From the IMG/VR virus record IMGVR_UViG_3300011114_000961, positions 61,971 through 125,970 of that record: 64,000 nucleotides of DNA. One strand, 5' to 3'. Numbering within the stretch: position 1 is the first letter of the stretch; the number at the start of each line of letters is the position of its first letter. Position numbers and translations under genes: made by a program. The DNA is from a virus. The notes beneath the pieces are model-generated. The model did no database searches. It had not been told where the DNA came from and saw nothing but the letters and a program-made list of their open reading frames with translations. Below are positions 62,576-64,000 of the stretch, one piece after another.

Positions 62576-63880
62576 ATGCAATTTTTCAATCCCAATGTAC
62601 TGTATGCCACAGCTGGCACCACCAATAACAAAAAAGAATCCGACAAGTACAAAAATCTACTTGGACCCACTGACCCTAAGATAGACAACGAGGTACGTGA
62701 GAAATTAGTCACAGCCCGTGTAGGTCTGTTGCTCAAGGCCAGTTTCTTTGGCAATCTTGCCACACGTTTGAAATTGGTCAATGCCGATGAATGGTGCGGT
62801 ACTGCGGCAACAGATGGTCGTAATTTTTATTACAACAGTCGCTTTATCAAAATGCTCAAGACCAAAGAGATTGAATTCTTGTTTGGTCACGAAGTGTTGC
62901 ATTGTGTTTATGACCATTTTGGACGTCGTGGCGAACGCGATCCGCAGATTTGGAATATCGCTAACGACTTCTGTGTGAATGCAGATTTGGTCAAACACAA
63001 AGTAGGCGAGCTGATTACCACAGTGCCTGCATTGTACGATGTCAAGTACGATGGCATGAGCTCAGAAGAAGTGTACGACGACTTGATGAAGAATGCTAAA
63101 AAGATCAACATGAGTGATCTCATTGACAAGATGATCGACGAGCATTTGGATGGCGAAGGCGATGGCGAAGGTGAAGGCGACGGAGAAGGCGAAGGCAAAG
63201 GACGTCCTAAACTGAGTGAAGAAGAACGCAGAGCTATCCGCGATGAAATCAAAGAAGCCATGCTGGCGGCTGCTTCTACTGTGGATGGTGCTGGCAATAT
63301 TCCTGCCGGTGTCAAGCGCATAATCCAAGATCTCACTGAGCCCAAGATGAACTGGCGCGAACTGTTGCGTATGCAATTGGAGAGCACAATCAAGAGTGAC
63401 TACACCTGGATGCGAGCCAGCCGTAAAGGTTGGCACATGGATGCTGTGATGCCTGGCATGAAGCTGGATCCCATGATTGATATTGCACTGTTTATCGACG
63501 CTTCGGGCTCAATGAACGAGAGCATGCTCAAGGATATCTTGAGCGAGACTGCTAGTATCATGGAATCGTTTCCTGCTTACAAAATCCATGTTGTGACATT
63601 CGATACCGAATGCTACAATCCGCAACAGTATGATTCGGAGAATTTGGATGATATCCGAGATTACGAAGTACAAGGTGGTGGTGGTACTGATTTTGATGCA
63701 ATTTTTAGATACCTAAAAGACAACGAGATCGAACCCAAACGCCTGGTTGTGTTTACTGACGGTTATCCCTGGGGCAGCTGGGGCGATGAGAACTATGCTG
63801 ATACTGTTTGGATCTTGCACGGTACCACAACCATTGTTCCGCCCTGGGGACAATATGCCTACTACGACGACGCTGAATAA
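62576..63880 (+). CDS. Metallopeptidase-like/VWA protein, MoxR partner
   Basis: 434 residues from the ATG at 62576, preceded by AAAAAAGGAGTAGTC; an in-frame ATG at 62555 lies before that site. FLFGHEVLHCVYDHFGRRG has an HExxH-like zinc site (HEVLH) as in DUF2201-type domains. A Glu/Gly/Asp-rich linker (about 185-205) separates it from IDIALFIDASGSMNES, a full MIDAS (DxSxS) of a VWA domain, and GGGGTDFDAI and FTDGYPWG complete the metal site. Together with the AAA ATPase at 60779 it forms a MoxR-VWA pair. Confidence 0.88.
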   Translation: MQFFNPNVLYATAGTTNNKKESDKYKNLLGPTDPKIDNEVREKLVTARVGLLLKASFFGNLATRLKLVNADEWCGTAATDGRNFYYNSRFIKMLKTKEIEFLFGHEVLHCVYDHFGRRGERDPQIWNIANDFCVNADLVKHKVGELITTVPALYDVKYDGMSSEEVYDDLMKNAKKINMSDLIDKMIDEHLDGEGDGEGEGDGEGEGKGRPKLSEEERRAIRDEIKEAMLAAASTVDGAGNIPAGVKRIIQDLTEPKMNWRELLRMQLESTIKSDYTWMRASRKGWHMDAVMPGMKLDPMIDIALFIDASGSMNESMLKDILSETASIMESFPAYKIHVVTFDTECYNPQQYDSENLDDIRDYEVQGGGGTDFDAIFRYLKDNEIEPKRLVVFTDGYPWGSWGDENYADTVWILHGTTTIVPPWGQYAYYDDAE

Positions 63881-63898
63881 TCAAAACAAATTTAGCCA

Positions 63899-63935
63899 AA
63901 ACCTCCTAAGAAATTTATCTTAGGAGGTTTTCTTT
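63899..63935 (+). terminator. Rho-independent terminator
   Basis: A 13-bp perfect stem (AAACCTCCTAAGA/TCTTAGGAGGTTT) is followed by TCTTTT. Confidence 0.95.
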
Positions 63936-63943
63936 TGTAAATA
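63936..63943 (+). promoter_or_regulatory. T4-late-type promoter box (TGTAAATA)
   Basis: TAAATA lies 5 nt before the ATG at 63949, directly after the terminator. Confidence 0.5.
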
Positions 63944-63948
63944 TCTAC

Positions 63949-64000
63949 ATGAACGACAAACAACTAACCATTGCTGACCTAGCGTCAATCAAAGTTATAC
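63949..64000 (+). CDS. N-terminus of a gene cut by the window end
   Basis: MNDKQLTIADLASIKVI; open at the window end. Too short to identify. Confidence 0.5.
   Translation, partial: MNDKQLTIADLASIKVI

Overview
This window is almost certainly part of a large lytic myovirus of the T4-like type that infects a Gram-negative, probably freshwater, bacterium. It carries a T4-type family B DNA polymerase, a gp45-like sliding clamp, a T4 RNase H-like 5'-3' exonuclease and a DsbA-like late-promoter DNA-binding protein. Genes are tightly packed with ATGA/TGATG overlaps, and strong sigma70 promoters with 17-bp spacers sit beside T4-late-type TAAATA boxes. The encoded tmRNA is circularly permuted (two-piece) and its tag ends in ANDELFALAA. 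Both features point to a betaproteobacterial host lineage, but that is an inference.

Layout. 1-5 kb: end of a GATase-like gene, a metallophosphoesterase, a glycosyltransferase and two long low-complexity, probably virion-associated proteins. 5-10 kb: glycan and small-molecule genes, including the only minus-strand block (7080-10077). 10-15 kb: an operon in which three unrelated proteins start with a T4-like capsid-targeting sequence, next to a Dps homologue and a LysM/lysozyme-like protein. 15-22 kb: DsbA-like protein, hexapeptide transferase, DNA polymerase, methyltransferase-like protein and clamp. 22-39 kb: a mixed island holding the 7-deazaguanine DNA-modification genes (DpdA-like, FolE, QueD, QueE) and many sugar- or surface-modifying enzymes (glycosyltransferases, epimerase, DegT-type protein, sulfotransferase-like and SGNH proteins, two radical SAM proteins). 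39-43 kb: nucleotidyltransferase, exonuclease, MazG-like protein and small conserved phage proteins. 43-58 kb: an RNA-rich accessory region with 33 tRNA genes (all amino acids except Asp), the permuted tmRNA, several tRNA-like structures with damaged or enclosed arms, three families of repeated stem-closed elements, and a roughly 0.9-kb non-coding RNA gene with its own promoter that resembles the giant GOLLD/ROOL class of ornate RNAs. 58-64 kb: small early genes, each with its own sigma70 promoter, including an RNA polymerase omega-subunit homologue, a metallophosphoesterase, a P-loop kinase, and a MoxR-type AAA ATPase paired with a metallopeptidase/VWA protein.

How it may work together. The sigma70 promoters would give immediate expression of the small 58-63 kb genes, the tRNAs and the large RNA. 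The polymerase, clamp and RNase H replicate the genome. DpdA with FolE/QueD/QueE probably inserts a 7-deazaguanine into phage DNA to block host restriction; QueC is not in this window. Late genes are probably read from TAAATA boxes placed so close to start codons that their mRNAs would be nearly leaderless. The capsid-targeted proteins would be packaged and injected with the DNA. The RNA region would support translation late in infection (tRNAs, tmRNA), and its large structured RNAs have no assigned function.

All assignments come from reading motifs, gene order and hand-folded RNA. No database search or folding program was run.
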